Assembly: GCA_905205085.1 (NCBI GenBank)
Contig: CAJLCG010000104.1
Coordinates: 1-7,679 of the forward strand
Length of the DNA stretch: 7,679 bases
DNA from: an uncultured Oscillospiraceae bacterium
Lineage (GTDB): Bacteria > Bacillota > Clostridia > Oscillospirales > Oscillospiraceae
Direction: 5' to 3'
Position numbers and translations under genes: made by a program. This document shows positions 1 through 5,272 of this stretch, one piece after another. Under the pieces are notes generated by a model, which ran no database searches, had not been told where the DNA came from, and was given only the letters and a program-made list of their open reading frames with translations. Each line of letters starts with the position of its first letter. Within the stretch, counting starts at the first letter, position 1.

Positions 1-52
1 GACAGGTGGCCGGAGAGGTGGAAACCGTGCGTCCGTGGGACGGCGGGTATTT

Positions 53-1591
53 TTATGTCTCCGGAAGGGTCAGGGTAATATGGAAGGAGAGGGTGCCCGC
101 TCCCGGCTCCTCCTGGACCAGCCAGGAATAGTTTTTAAAGCCGGGGTCAGCCTGATAGCCCTCACACTGGGTCACCTCCAGGGTCACCGTCATACCGCCG
201 GGGCCCTCGATCTGGTTGACCGCCCCCGCACCCTGGAAGGGCATTTCCACCAGACGCCCGCAATCCAGATGGGCGTCGAACTGCCGCTCCAAAAACTGGT
301 AAGGATTTCTCGCCTCCCCGCTGGGATCTGCCGCCAGCATCAGCTGCGACAAGGTCTCATTCAGCACCGTCTCCGCATCCAAAATATCTCTGTACGGGTC
401 CCCTTTGGGGGAGAAATCCACCTGCATGGCGGCCACCGTTCCGTCTGGATTGGTCTCAAAGGCAACAGCCGACCACTCTCCAAAGCTCTCGTCACTCAGC
501 TGCTTCCACTCCTTGTTCTGATAGACCGCAGGTATGACCTCCCAGCTTCCGTCGGGGGCCAGAACGCTGGAGTGATCGTCCAGGTAGGAGTACCGCCGCT
601 CGTAGAAGTTGAAGTTCTCCACCACCTGGGCGGGCGTCAGGGGAGCGTCGGGGTAGGGCGGGACATAGCTGTCCCTCGTACTCCAATCGCCCAGTGCCGC
701 AAGGGCCAGCCAGCACCCCGCAAAGGCCGCCCAGCGGCCCCAGTGGATGGACCGGGCCGTACACTGTGCCTCCTTCTCCCAGGGGAGGGGCTTCCCATCC
801 GTATAATCCACATAGCATAGCCAGGTACGCCACGCCTCATACAGCGGGATATGCAGGCCCTGCCCCCGCCACAGCACCATCAGGGTGCGCTGGGTAGCCT
901 GGTCCCAGGTGGGTTTTCTTCCATCCGGTTGGCGCACCTGCAGCCCCAGCAGCCACTTGCCTGGGGTGTATCCCCAGGTACACAGCAGAATGGGTTCCAC
1001 CAGAACCAGCAGCAGGCTGCCCAGCACTACGCTGACCACGGATTGCAGCCCTTCCTTAGGCAAAATGGGGGGTGCATACCAGTGCAGCACCTGAAACTGA
1101 ATGACCTGGCACACCAGGATCATCAGGGATTGGTCCAGAAACCGGGCCAAGTACCGCCGCCAGGGGTGGGGCCCCCGCAGGCCGTCCTCCTGGGCCGGGT
1201 CCACCCTTCGGGTGGGGGGCAGCTGGGTCTGGGACAGCTCCTCCAGCCAGGGGCCCGGCTCCAGAGAGTCATAGTCGGCCTGGGCCTGGCTCAGCTCCCG
1301 GCACACCTGGGCATACCGCCCCAGGTCCGCCCGGTCACCCTCCAGCACCTCCGCCTGCCGCTCCATGACCTGGGCCAGAGAGAGGTTCCCCTCTTTCAGG
1401 TCCCGAATGGCCTCCAGGTCCAAACTCAGCTGCCGCAGCAGCTTTACCTTCTCCAGGGTCCGGGCGTCCTCCTCCGAGTAGTCGCGGTAGTTGTTCTCCC
1501 GGCGCTCCGGGGTAATGAGTCCCTGCTGCTCATAAAAGCGGATGGCTGTGCGAGGCAGCCCGCTGCGCTTCTCCAGCTCCTTGATGGTCAT
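53..1591 (-). CDS. MerR-family regulator fused to an RDD membrane domain and an extracytoplasmic C-terminal domain
   Basis: 512 residues in three parts. Residues 1-70 are a MerR winged helix-turn-helix (TIKELEKRSGLPRTAIRFYE, then the wing around NNYRDYS), followed by a helical linker to about 125 that resembles the MerR dimerisation coil. Residues 144-280 look like an RDD domain: PWRRYLARFLDQ starts the first membrane helix (about 152-171), a second helix lies at about 181-206, and the family-typical LLGLQVRQPDGRKPTWDQA follows. A third hydrophobic segment lies at about 285-301. Three membrane segments place the HTH in the cytoplasm and residues 302-512 outside. That last part is soluble and unrecognised; it contains TP-AQVVENF and acidic stretches, with no catalytic motif. 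The start is fixed by AAGGAGGT 7 bases upstream. Inference: a membrane-tethered one-component regulator that senses an envelope signal; ligand and targets unknown. The gene has its own MerR-type promoter and sits after a strong terminator of its upstream neighbour, so it is probably monocistronic. Confidence 0.9.
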   Translation of the reverse strand: MTIKELEKRSGLPRTAIRFYEQQGLITPERRENNYRDYSEEDARTLEKVKLLRQLSLDLEAIRDLKEGNLSLAQVMERQAEVLEGDRADLGRYAQVCRELSQAQADYDSLEPGPWLEELSQTQLPPTRRVDPAQEDGLRGPHPWRRYLARFLDQSLMILVCQVIQFQVLHWYAPPILPKEGLQSVVSVVLGSLLLVLVEPILLCTWGYTPGKWLLGLQVRQPDGRKPTWDQATQRTLMVLWRGQGLHIPLYEAWRTWLCYVDYTDGKPLPWEKEAQCTARSIHWGRWAAFAGCWLALAALGDWSTRDSYVPPYPDAPLTPAQVVENFNFYERRYSYLDDHSSVLAPDGSWEVIPAVYQNKEWKQLSDESFGEWSAVAFETNPDGTVAAMQVDFSPKGDPYRDILDAETVLNETLSQLMLAADPSGEARNPYQFLERQFDAHLDCGRLVEMPFQGAGAVNQIEGPGGMTVTLEVTQCEGYQADPGFKNYSWLVQEEPGAGTLSFHITLTLPET

Positions 1592-1597
1592 GCCGCC

Positions 1598-1605
1598 ACC
1601 TCCTT
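1598..1605 (-). promoter_or_regulatory. Ribosome binding site of the merR-RDD gene
   Basis: On the minus strand this reads AAGGAGGT, a near-perfect Shine-Dalgarno, 6 bases before the ATG at 1591. It settles the start codon, and the encoded N-terminus matches where MerR proteins normally begin. Confidence 0.85.
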
Positions 1606-1613
1606 CTGTCTGG

Positions 1614-1644
1614 AGCGTAAGCTATCCACCAGGTATACAGTCAA
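1614..1644 (-). promoter_or_regulatory. Candidate MerR-type promoter with 19-base spacer, upstream of merR-RDD
   Basis: On the minus strand TTGACT (1639-1644) is followed by exactly 19 bases and then TACGCT (1614-1619). The spacer contains an imperfect dyad, CTGTATACC against GGTGGATAG (6 of 9 paired) around 1622-1640. An overlong 19-base spacer with a dyad inside it is the hallmark of promoters that MerR-family activators bind and untwist. Position just before a merR gene suggests autoregulation. The -10 matches consensus at only 3 of 6 bases and the implied leader is very short (about 16 bases), so this remains a candidate. Confidence 0.5.
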
Positions 1645-1661
1645 GAGGAAATTGAAAATTT

Positions 1662-1707
1662 CAAAAAGTTTTCCCCATTTCAGGGCCTCACGGTGGAAAA
1701 CTTTTTG
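1662..1707. repeat. Perfect 13-base inverted repeat with 20-base loop
   Basis: CAAAAAGTTTTCC at 1662-1674 is the exact reverse complement of GGAAAACTTTTTG at 1695-1707. It lies between the terminator of the SLH-VanY gene and the promoter of merR-RDD. It is A/T-rich and is not followed by a clean T run in either direction, so it is not a textbook terminator. It could be a secondary terminator, a protein-binding site or a processing hairpin. Its function is unknown. Confidence 0.6.
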
Positions 1708-1708
1708 T

Positions 1709-1749
1709 AAAAACCACTCCCCCACTGTGCCGCGGGTTCAGCGGGGGAG
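1709..1749 (-). terminator. Rho-independent terminator of the SLH-VanY gene
   Basis: On the minus strand, 11 bases after the stop codon, CTCCCCCGCTG (1749-1739) pairs with CAGTGGGGGAG (1727-1717). This gives an 11-base stem with one G-U wobble and an 11-base loop. It is followed by TGG and then TTTTT (1713-1709). GC-rich stem plus U tract directly after a stop is the standard intrinsic terminator form. It separates the SLH-VanY gene from merR-RDD. Confidence 0.85.
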
Positions 1750-1760
1750 GATTACGATGG

Positions 1761-2894
1761 TTAGTTTTCTCCAAGCGCCTGATGTAAGAAGGTGACCAGC
1801 TGGGCCCGGGTGCAGGTGTCATAGGGAGCAAACGCGTCCAAACTTTCACTGGCTGTAATGCCCTGCTTGATGGCCCAGGACACGGCACTCTGATACTCCG
1901 CCTGGTTCTGGAGATACTCCTCCAGGCACAAGCCCTGCTCATGGATGGTCCTGGCGGCCTGCAGGCCTACATAGCGGTAGTGCCAGGGCTCATATACAAT
2001 GCCGGTCACTGCTTCCTTGTCGCTGGGATAACGCAGAATAAAGCCGTACTCCCAGCAGTGCTCCATCAGCCACTTCTGGGCGGGCATAGAGGCCTGGGCC
2101 TCATCCAGGCCCCAATAGTTGCTGTCTACCAGGTCCACCGCCAGACCGGTCTGATGCTCACTGGTGCCGGGGACTGCGGTAGACTTAGCCGCCGCCCGCT
2201 GTGCTTCAGTCAGCGGCATGCCAAGGGCCATCCACCGGGCGGTCTCCCGGTTGAACAGCAGCCGCTGTTCTTGTTCCGTGCGGTAAGCGGAGCACACCGC
2301 CGGCGAAAATCCCGCCGCCCGGCAGTCGTCCAGCATCTGCTCCAGCGCATCCACACACCGTGCATCCACCTGGTACTGCCCGCCCTGAATGGAGGCCAGA
2401 GCCACCGAGAATCCCTGAGGGAGCTTCTGTTCCCGATTGACCAGGAGCAGGTTCCACTGTGTCCCGCTCTGGGCAGACGGGCGCCCGGCCATCTTCCAGA
2501 GCATGGCCGCAATGTCTCCCCGCAGGCAGGGGGCGTCACCCCGGAAGGTAGTACCAGATACTAAGCCCTTCTCATAGGCCCACGTGGCTGCCTTGGCATA
2601 GTAGGCATTGGCGGGCACGTCGGAGAAGTGGTTGCCTCTGACCGGCTCTTGCGCGCCCATGGCTTTCCACAGCATGGTCACCACCTGTGCTCTGGTGCAT
2701 AGGGCATTGGGGGAAAATGTCCCTTCCCCTGTACCGGTGGCCACGCCCTTCTCCACTGCCCAGCTCACCGACGAAGCGTAATAGGCGTCCCGGGGTACAT
2801 CAGAAAATTGATTCCCGCCCGCCGCGGCCGCCGATGTGGTCAAAAGCCCACACAGCACCATACCGGACACAATACCTGCCGTCCATCTTCTCAT
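1761..2894 (-). CDS. Secreted SLH-domain protein with VanY-type D-alanyl-D-alanine carboxypeptidase domain
   Basis: 377 residues. An N-terminal signal peptide (MRRW, then a hydrophobic core, cleavage probably near Ala-Ala-Ala-Ala at 22-25) directs export. Two S-layer-homology repeats follow at about 28-80 and 88-137 (FSDV...YY...W...KG...TRAQVVTMLW). Residues about 146-315 form a VanY/peptidase M15B domain: SAYRT at 202-206, zinc-ligand motif SEHQTGLAVDL with H247 and D254, and EPWHYRY with E302 and H305. All expected catalytic residues are present. A third, partial SLH repeat closes the protein (about 334-375). Family knowledge: VanY-type enzymes remove the terminal D-Ala from peptidoglycan stem peptides, and SLH repeats bind secondary wall polymers. 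Inference: a wall-anchored carboxypeptidase for wall maturation or remodelling. The start has GAGGAG about 10 bases upstream. I see no clear promoter in the 96 bases before it, so readthrough from fakA or a promoter inside the fakA end is possible. VanY here need not mean vancomycin resistance; no van regulatory or ligase genes are nearby. Confidence 0.93.
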   Translation of the reverse strand: MRRWTAGIVSGMVLCGLLTTSAAAAGGNQFSDVPRDAYYASSVSWAVEKGVATGTGEGTFSPNALCTRAQVVTMLWKAMGAQEPVRGNHFSDVPANAYYAKAATWAYEKGLVSGTTFRGDAPCLRGDIAAMLWKMAGRPSAQSGTQWNLLLVNREQKLPQGFSVALASIQGGQYQVDARCVDALEQMLDDCRAAGFSPAVCSAYRTEQEQRLLFNRETARWMALGMPLTEAQRAAAKSTAVPGTSEHQTGLAVDLVDSNYWGLDEAQASMPAQKWLMEHCWEYGFILRYPSDKEAVTGIVYEPWHYRYVGLQAARTIHEQGLCLEEYLQNQAEYQSAVSWAIKQGITASESLDAFAPYDTCTRAQLVTFLHQALGEN

Positions 2895-2945
2895 GTCTCA
2901 GCCTCTCCTCTCGTTTTCCTGCTCTCCGTTGGCAGATAGAACAGC

Positions 2946-2971
2946 GCCCCCGTCCTTGCCAGGGCGGGGGC
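2946..2971 (-). terminator. GC-rich hairpin after fakA, probable terminator
   Basis: The hairpin has arms GCCCCCGTCCT and AGGGCGGGGGC around a TGCC loop. It begins 19 bases beyond the fakA stop and precedes the SLH-VanY gene. On the minus strand it has one C-A mismatch and is followed only by GCTGTTCTATCT, a weak U tract. On the plus strand the mismatch becomes a wobble pair and the downstream sequence is T-rich, but no plus-strand gene ends here. It probably ends or attenuates the yloU-fakA transcript, perhaps with partial readthrough into the SLH-VanY gene. Confidence 0.6.
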
Positions 2972-2990
2972 AGCTTGCGTTGCTTTGGTT

Positions 2991-4685
2991 TTACTCAGCG
3001 GAAATCATATAGTAGTACACGGGCTGGCCGCCGGGCAGCAGGCTGACCTCGGCGTTGGGGCAGGCGGCGGTGATGAGGTCGGCCGCCTTCTGGGCCTGCT
3101 CCTCGTTCACGTCCTCGCCGTAGAACACGGAGATGAACTCGGCCTGCTGCATCTCCTCCGACTGGGCCAGCTTGCTCAACAGAGCGTCCAGGTCCTGGTC
3201 GGTGCCGAAGAGCTGGTGCTCCAGCAGAGCCAGGTAATCTCCCTGCTGGATGGCAAAGCCGCCAAAGTCAGAATTGCGGGCCGCGTAGGTGATCTCGGCG
3301 GTACGTACCCGGCCAAAGGCCTCGGTCATCGCCTCGGTCATGGCGTCCTCGTCCATGTCCGGGTCCACCGCCAGCATGGCCGCGATGCCCTGAGGCACGG
3401 TCTTGGTGGGCAGGACCACCACCTTCTTGTCCTCACACAGGCGCTGGCACTGCTGGGCGGACATGATAATGTTCTTGTTGTTGGGCAGCACGAAGACGAT
3501 CTCGGCGGGAGTCTTGTCGATCTCCTTGAGAATGTCCTCGGTGGAGGGGTTCATGGTCTGGCCGCCGGAGATGACGCCGTCCACGCCCAGGTCCTTGAAC
3601 ACAGACTCCAGGCCCGCGCCGGCGCACACAGCCACATAGCCGTACTTCTTCTCCGGAGCCGCCTTCACCGGCTCGCTCTGGGCGCAGCCGGCCTCCAACT
3701 CGGCCTCGATGGCCTCCAGGTCGTCGGTGCTCTGGACGTGCTTGCCTGCGGCCAGGTCGTCGGCCTGGGTGCGCATGTTCTCGATCTTGGCCAGCTCCAG
3801 GGTGCCGTACTTCTGGGCCTCGGTAAGGGCCTCACCGGGGATATTGGTATGGACATGGACCTTGAAGGCCTCGTCATCCTCACCGATGACCAGGCTGTCA
3901 CCGATGCTGTTGAGGTACTTGCGGAAGGGGTCCAGATCCACATTCTCGGTGTGCTTGCGCACGATAAACACGGTGTCGAAGGCGAAGGTGATGTCCTCGG
4001 CAGCCATGGCCGCAAAGTCGGCCTTCTCCGCGGGGGCGCTCTCCTCCTCCTGCTCGCTCTGGGGCATGGGCACGCCCCGCATCTCGTCCAGCATACCCTG
4101 GAGGATCACCAGGAAGCCCTTACCGCCCGCGTCAACCACACCCGCCTTTTTCAGCACGGGGTTCTGGTTGATGGTGTTGTCCAGGGCGATCTGGCCCTCC
4201 TCGATGGCGGCCTGGAGCACGCTCTCCAGGCAGTTGTCCTCCCGGGCAGCGCCGGCGGCACGGGCGGCCGCCATGCGGGACACGGTGAGGATGGTGCCCT
4301 CGGCGGGCTTCATCACCGCCTTGTAGGCGGCGGCCACGCCGAAGTCCAGGGCGATGGCCAGGTCCCGGCCGTCGATGGTCTCGCACTCCTTGATGGCCTT
4401 GGCAAAGCCACGGAACAGCAGGGACAGGATGACGCCGGAGTTACCACGGGCGCCCCGCAGCAGGGCGGAGGCGGCCGCCTTGGCGGCCAGGCCCACGGTG
4501 GCATACTGGTTCTTTTTCAGCTCAACGGCTGCCGCGCCGATGGTCAGGCTCATGTTGGTGCCGGTATCGCCATCGGGCACAGGGAACACGTTGAGGTCGT
4601 TGATCTGCTGCTTTTCAGCGTTGATAGAGGCGGCCGCGTGGATGACCATCTGCTGAAAGGCCGCCGCGTCAATGGTTTGTGTCAT
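2991..4685 (-). CDS. fakA: Fatty acid kinase FakA (YloV; DAK2/DhaL-domain protein)
   Basis: 564 residues, close to the usual FakA length of about 550. Residues 1-200 are the DhaL-type ATP-binding kinase domain: NVFPVPDGDTGTNMSLT at 32-48 carries the Asp residues that hold Mg-ATP (D38, D40), and ARGNSGVILS lies at 79-88. An acidic linker (210-222) leads to the middle domain (about 230-310, with HVH at 277-279). A C-terminal DegV-like domain runs from about 347 to the end (GGQTMNPSTEDIL, VFVLPNNKNI). FakA phosphorylates fatty acids held by a FakB partner, and the acyl-phosphate then feeds phospholipid synthesis through PlsX/PlsY. No fakB is in the window. The start at 4685 is chosen because GAAAGGAA lies 10 bases upstream and the family N-terminus begins there; a longer reading frame to 4814 would overlap yloU. 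It follows yloU by 29 bases, the same order as yloU-yloV in Bacillus subtilis. One oddity: Asp237 sits where FakA usually has Cys (see findings). Confidence 0.95.
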   Translation of the reverse strand: MTQTIDAAAFQQMVIHAAASINAEKQQINDLNVFPVPDGDTGTNMSLTIGAAAVELKKNQYATVGLAAKAAASALLRGARGNSGVILSLLFRGFAKAIKECETIDGRDLAIALDFGVAAAYKAVMKPAEGTILTVSRMAAARAAGAAREDNCLESVLQAAIEEGQIALDNTINQNPVLKKAGVVDAGGKGFLVILQGMLDEMRGVPMPQSEQEEESAPAEKADFAAMAAEDITFAFDTVFIVRKHTENVDLDPFRKYLNSIGDSLVIGEDDEAFKVHVHTNIPGEALTEAQKYGTLELAKIENMRTQADDLAAGKHVQSTDDLEAIEAELEAGCAQSEPVKAAPEKKYGYVAVCAGAGLESVFKDLGVDGVISGGQTMNPSTEDILKEIDKTPAEIVFVLPNNKNIIMSAQQCQRLCEDKKVVVLPTKTVPQGIAAMLAVDPDMDEDAMTEAMTEAFGRVRTAEITYAARNSDFGGFAIQQGDYLALLEHQLFGTDQDLDALLSKLAQSEEMQQAEFISVFYGEDVNEEQAQKAADLITAACPNAEVSLLPGGQPVYYYMISAE

Positions 4686-4695
4686 ATCGGCAAAA

Positions 4696-4703
4696 TTCCT
4701 TTC
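4696..4703 (-). promoter_or_regulatory. Ribosome binding site of fakA
   Basis: On the minus strand this reads GAAAGGAA, 10 bases before the ATG at 4685, inside the 29-base gap after yloU. It rules out the upstream in-frame start at 4814, which has no such site and overlaps yloU. Confidence 0.75.
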
Positions 4704-4714
4704 TACAAATGTCC

Positions 4715-5062
4715 TTAAAAGCGCATGGAGTCCACACAGACGTCCACCGACTTTACTTCCACGCCGGTGGTCTTGCTGACCACATAGCGTACCTCGCTCA
4801 TAATGGAGCGGCAAACCGCCATCAGATTCACGCCGTTTTCCACGATGATGTGCAGCTCGATGGAGACGGTGCCGTCCTCATTATAATATACCTTCACGCC
4901 CTTAGCCATGGACTCCCGCTTGAGCAGGTGGACCAGGCCGTCGGTCTTGGAGCGCACCGCCATGCCCTTTACGCCGTAGCAGTTGGTAGCGGCACTGCCG
5001 GTGACGGCGGTGAACACCTCGCTGCTGATGCGGATCTCGCCCAGATCGTTTTGCAGTTTCAT
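4715..5062 (-). CDS. yloU: Asp23/Gls24-family envelope stress protein (YloU-like)
   Basis: 115 residues, the usual size for the short YloU branch. It starts MKLQNDLGEIRISSEVFTAV, a typical Asp23 opening (the protein marked as active by the phrase GEIRIS-E-V). The middle has the family pattern AATNCYGVKGMA, followed by VKVYYNEDGTVSIELHIIVE and the closing VCRSIMSEVRYVVSKTTGVEVKSVDVCVDSM-type segment, broken here only by normal substitutions. No signal peptide or membrane segment is visible, so it is cytoplasmic. Asp23 proteins are abundant, often membrane-proximal and linked to cell-envelope stress; the exact role of YloU is not known. The start at 5062 has GAAAGGAAGG 10 bases upstream. It is the first gene of a two-gene operon with fakA, transcribed divergently from spoIIE. 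Confidence 0.93.
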   Translation of the reverse strand: MKLQNDLGEIRISSEVFTAVTGSAATNCYGVKGMAVRSKTDGLVHLLKRESMAKGVKVYYNEDGTVSIELHIIVENGVNLMAVCRSIMSEVRYVVSKTTGVEVKSVDVCVDSMRF

Positions 5063-5072
5063 AGGTTGGATA

Positions 5073-5082
5073 CCTTCCTTTC
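5073..5082 (-). promoter_or_regulatory. Ribosome binding site of the Asp23/YloU gene
   Basis: On the minus strand this reads GAAAGGAAGG, 10 bases before the ATG at 5062. It excludes the longer in-frame start at 5323, whose extra residues look unlike any Asp23 protein and would run back through the promoter. Confidence 0.75.
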
Positions 5083-5105
5083 GCTGAGGATAGGATTTCA
5101 CACTG

Positions 5106-5118
5106 ATATAGTCTATAT
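5106..5118. promoter_or_regulatory. Perfect 13-base dyad at the yloU transcription start, candidate operator
   Basis: ATATAG-T-CTATAT is a perfect inverted repeat (6+1+6). It overlaps the first bases of the yloU -10 and the expected start point, a normal site for a repressor. The 8-mer TAGTCTAT also occurs twice, at 5109-5116 and 5121-5128, twelve bases apart. The AT-richness of the region makes chance possible. Confidence 0.4.
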
Positions 5119-5145
5119 TGTAGTCTATTTCCCTTGGAATTACAA
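5117..5145 (-). promoter_or_regulatory. Sigma-A-type promoter of the yloU-fakA operon
   Basis: On the minus strand TTGTAA (5140-5145; 4 of 6 consensus bases) and TACAAT (5117-5122; 5 of 6) are separated by exactly 17 bases. The expected start near 5110 gives a leader of about 48 bases with a good ribosome binding site. The region is clearly more AT-rich than the flanking genes. Confidence 0.7.
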
Positions 5146-5187
5146 GTAGAATTTGCTGGCGCACCCCTTCTGACCACCGCTCCCTGT

Positions 5188-5221
5188 TCCGACGTGATTT
5201 TTCCAGTATATGGAATATAAT
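5188..5221 (+). promoter_or_regulatory. Candidate Spo0A-dependent promoter of spoIIE
   Basis: A perfect -10, TATAAT, lies at 5216-5221, about 50 bases before the spoIIE ATG. No -35 resembling TTGACA lies 16-18 bases upstream. Instead TCCGACG at 5188-5194 matches the reverse-orientation 0A box (TTCGACA) at 5 of 7 bases, about 21-22 bases from the -10. In Bacillus subtilis the spoIIE promoter is a sigma-A promoter with an overlong spacer activated by phosphorylated Spo0A, so the arrangement fits. The box match is weak. Confidence 0.45.
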
Positions 5222-5257
5222 GGCTTCCACACACGGCCCGGCGACCGGGTCTTTTAC

Positions 5258-5265
5258 AAAGGAGG
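5258..5265 (+). promoter_or_regulatory. Ribosome binding site of spoIIE
   Basis: AAAGGAGG is a strong Shine-Dalgarno 7 bases before the ATG at 5273. It favours this start over the in-frame ATG at 5210, which overlaps the -10 region and has no ribosome binding site. Confidence 0.85.
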
Positions 5266-5272
5266 AAAGGCT

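Noticed and set aside
1..52. Terminator after the merR-RDD stop
   Set aside because: Only a 5-base stem with a 3-base loop (CGTCC/GGACG) is visible and there is no T run, so it is not convincing; the true terminator may lie outside the window.
35..820. Plus-strand open frame of 261 residues
   Set aside because: Antisense to the C-terminal part of merR-RDD; no recognisable protein features.
1622..1630. DnaA-box-like CTATCCACC
   Set aside because: Only 7 of 9 bases match, it is isolated, and there is no dnaA, dnaN or AT-rich unwinding region nearby.
851..1795. Plus-strand open frame of 314 residues opposite merR-RDD
   Set aside because: The Gln/Pro/Leu-rich translation is the mirror of the MerR-RDD codons; it runs through the promoter, inverted repeat and terminator of other genes.
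1761..2894. Vancomycin-resistance vanY gene
   Set aside because: The domain is VanY-type, but it sits in an SLH wall protein with no vanA/B, vanH, vanX or vanRS genes nearby; a housekeeping wall carboxypeptidase is more likely.
2985..4718. Long plus-strand open frame (577 residues) opposite fakA
   Set aside because: It is the antisense of a clear fakA gene, rich in Leu, Gly, His and Val from mirrored GC-biased codons, with no domain and no ribosome binding site.
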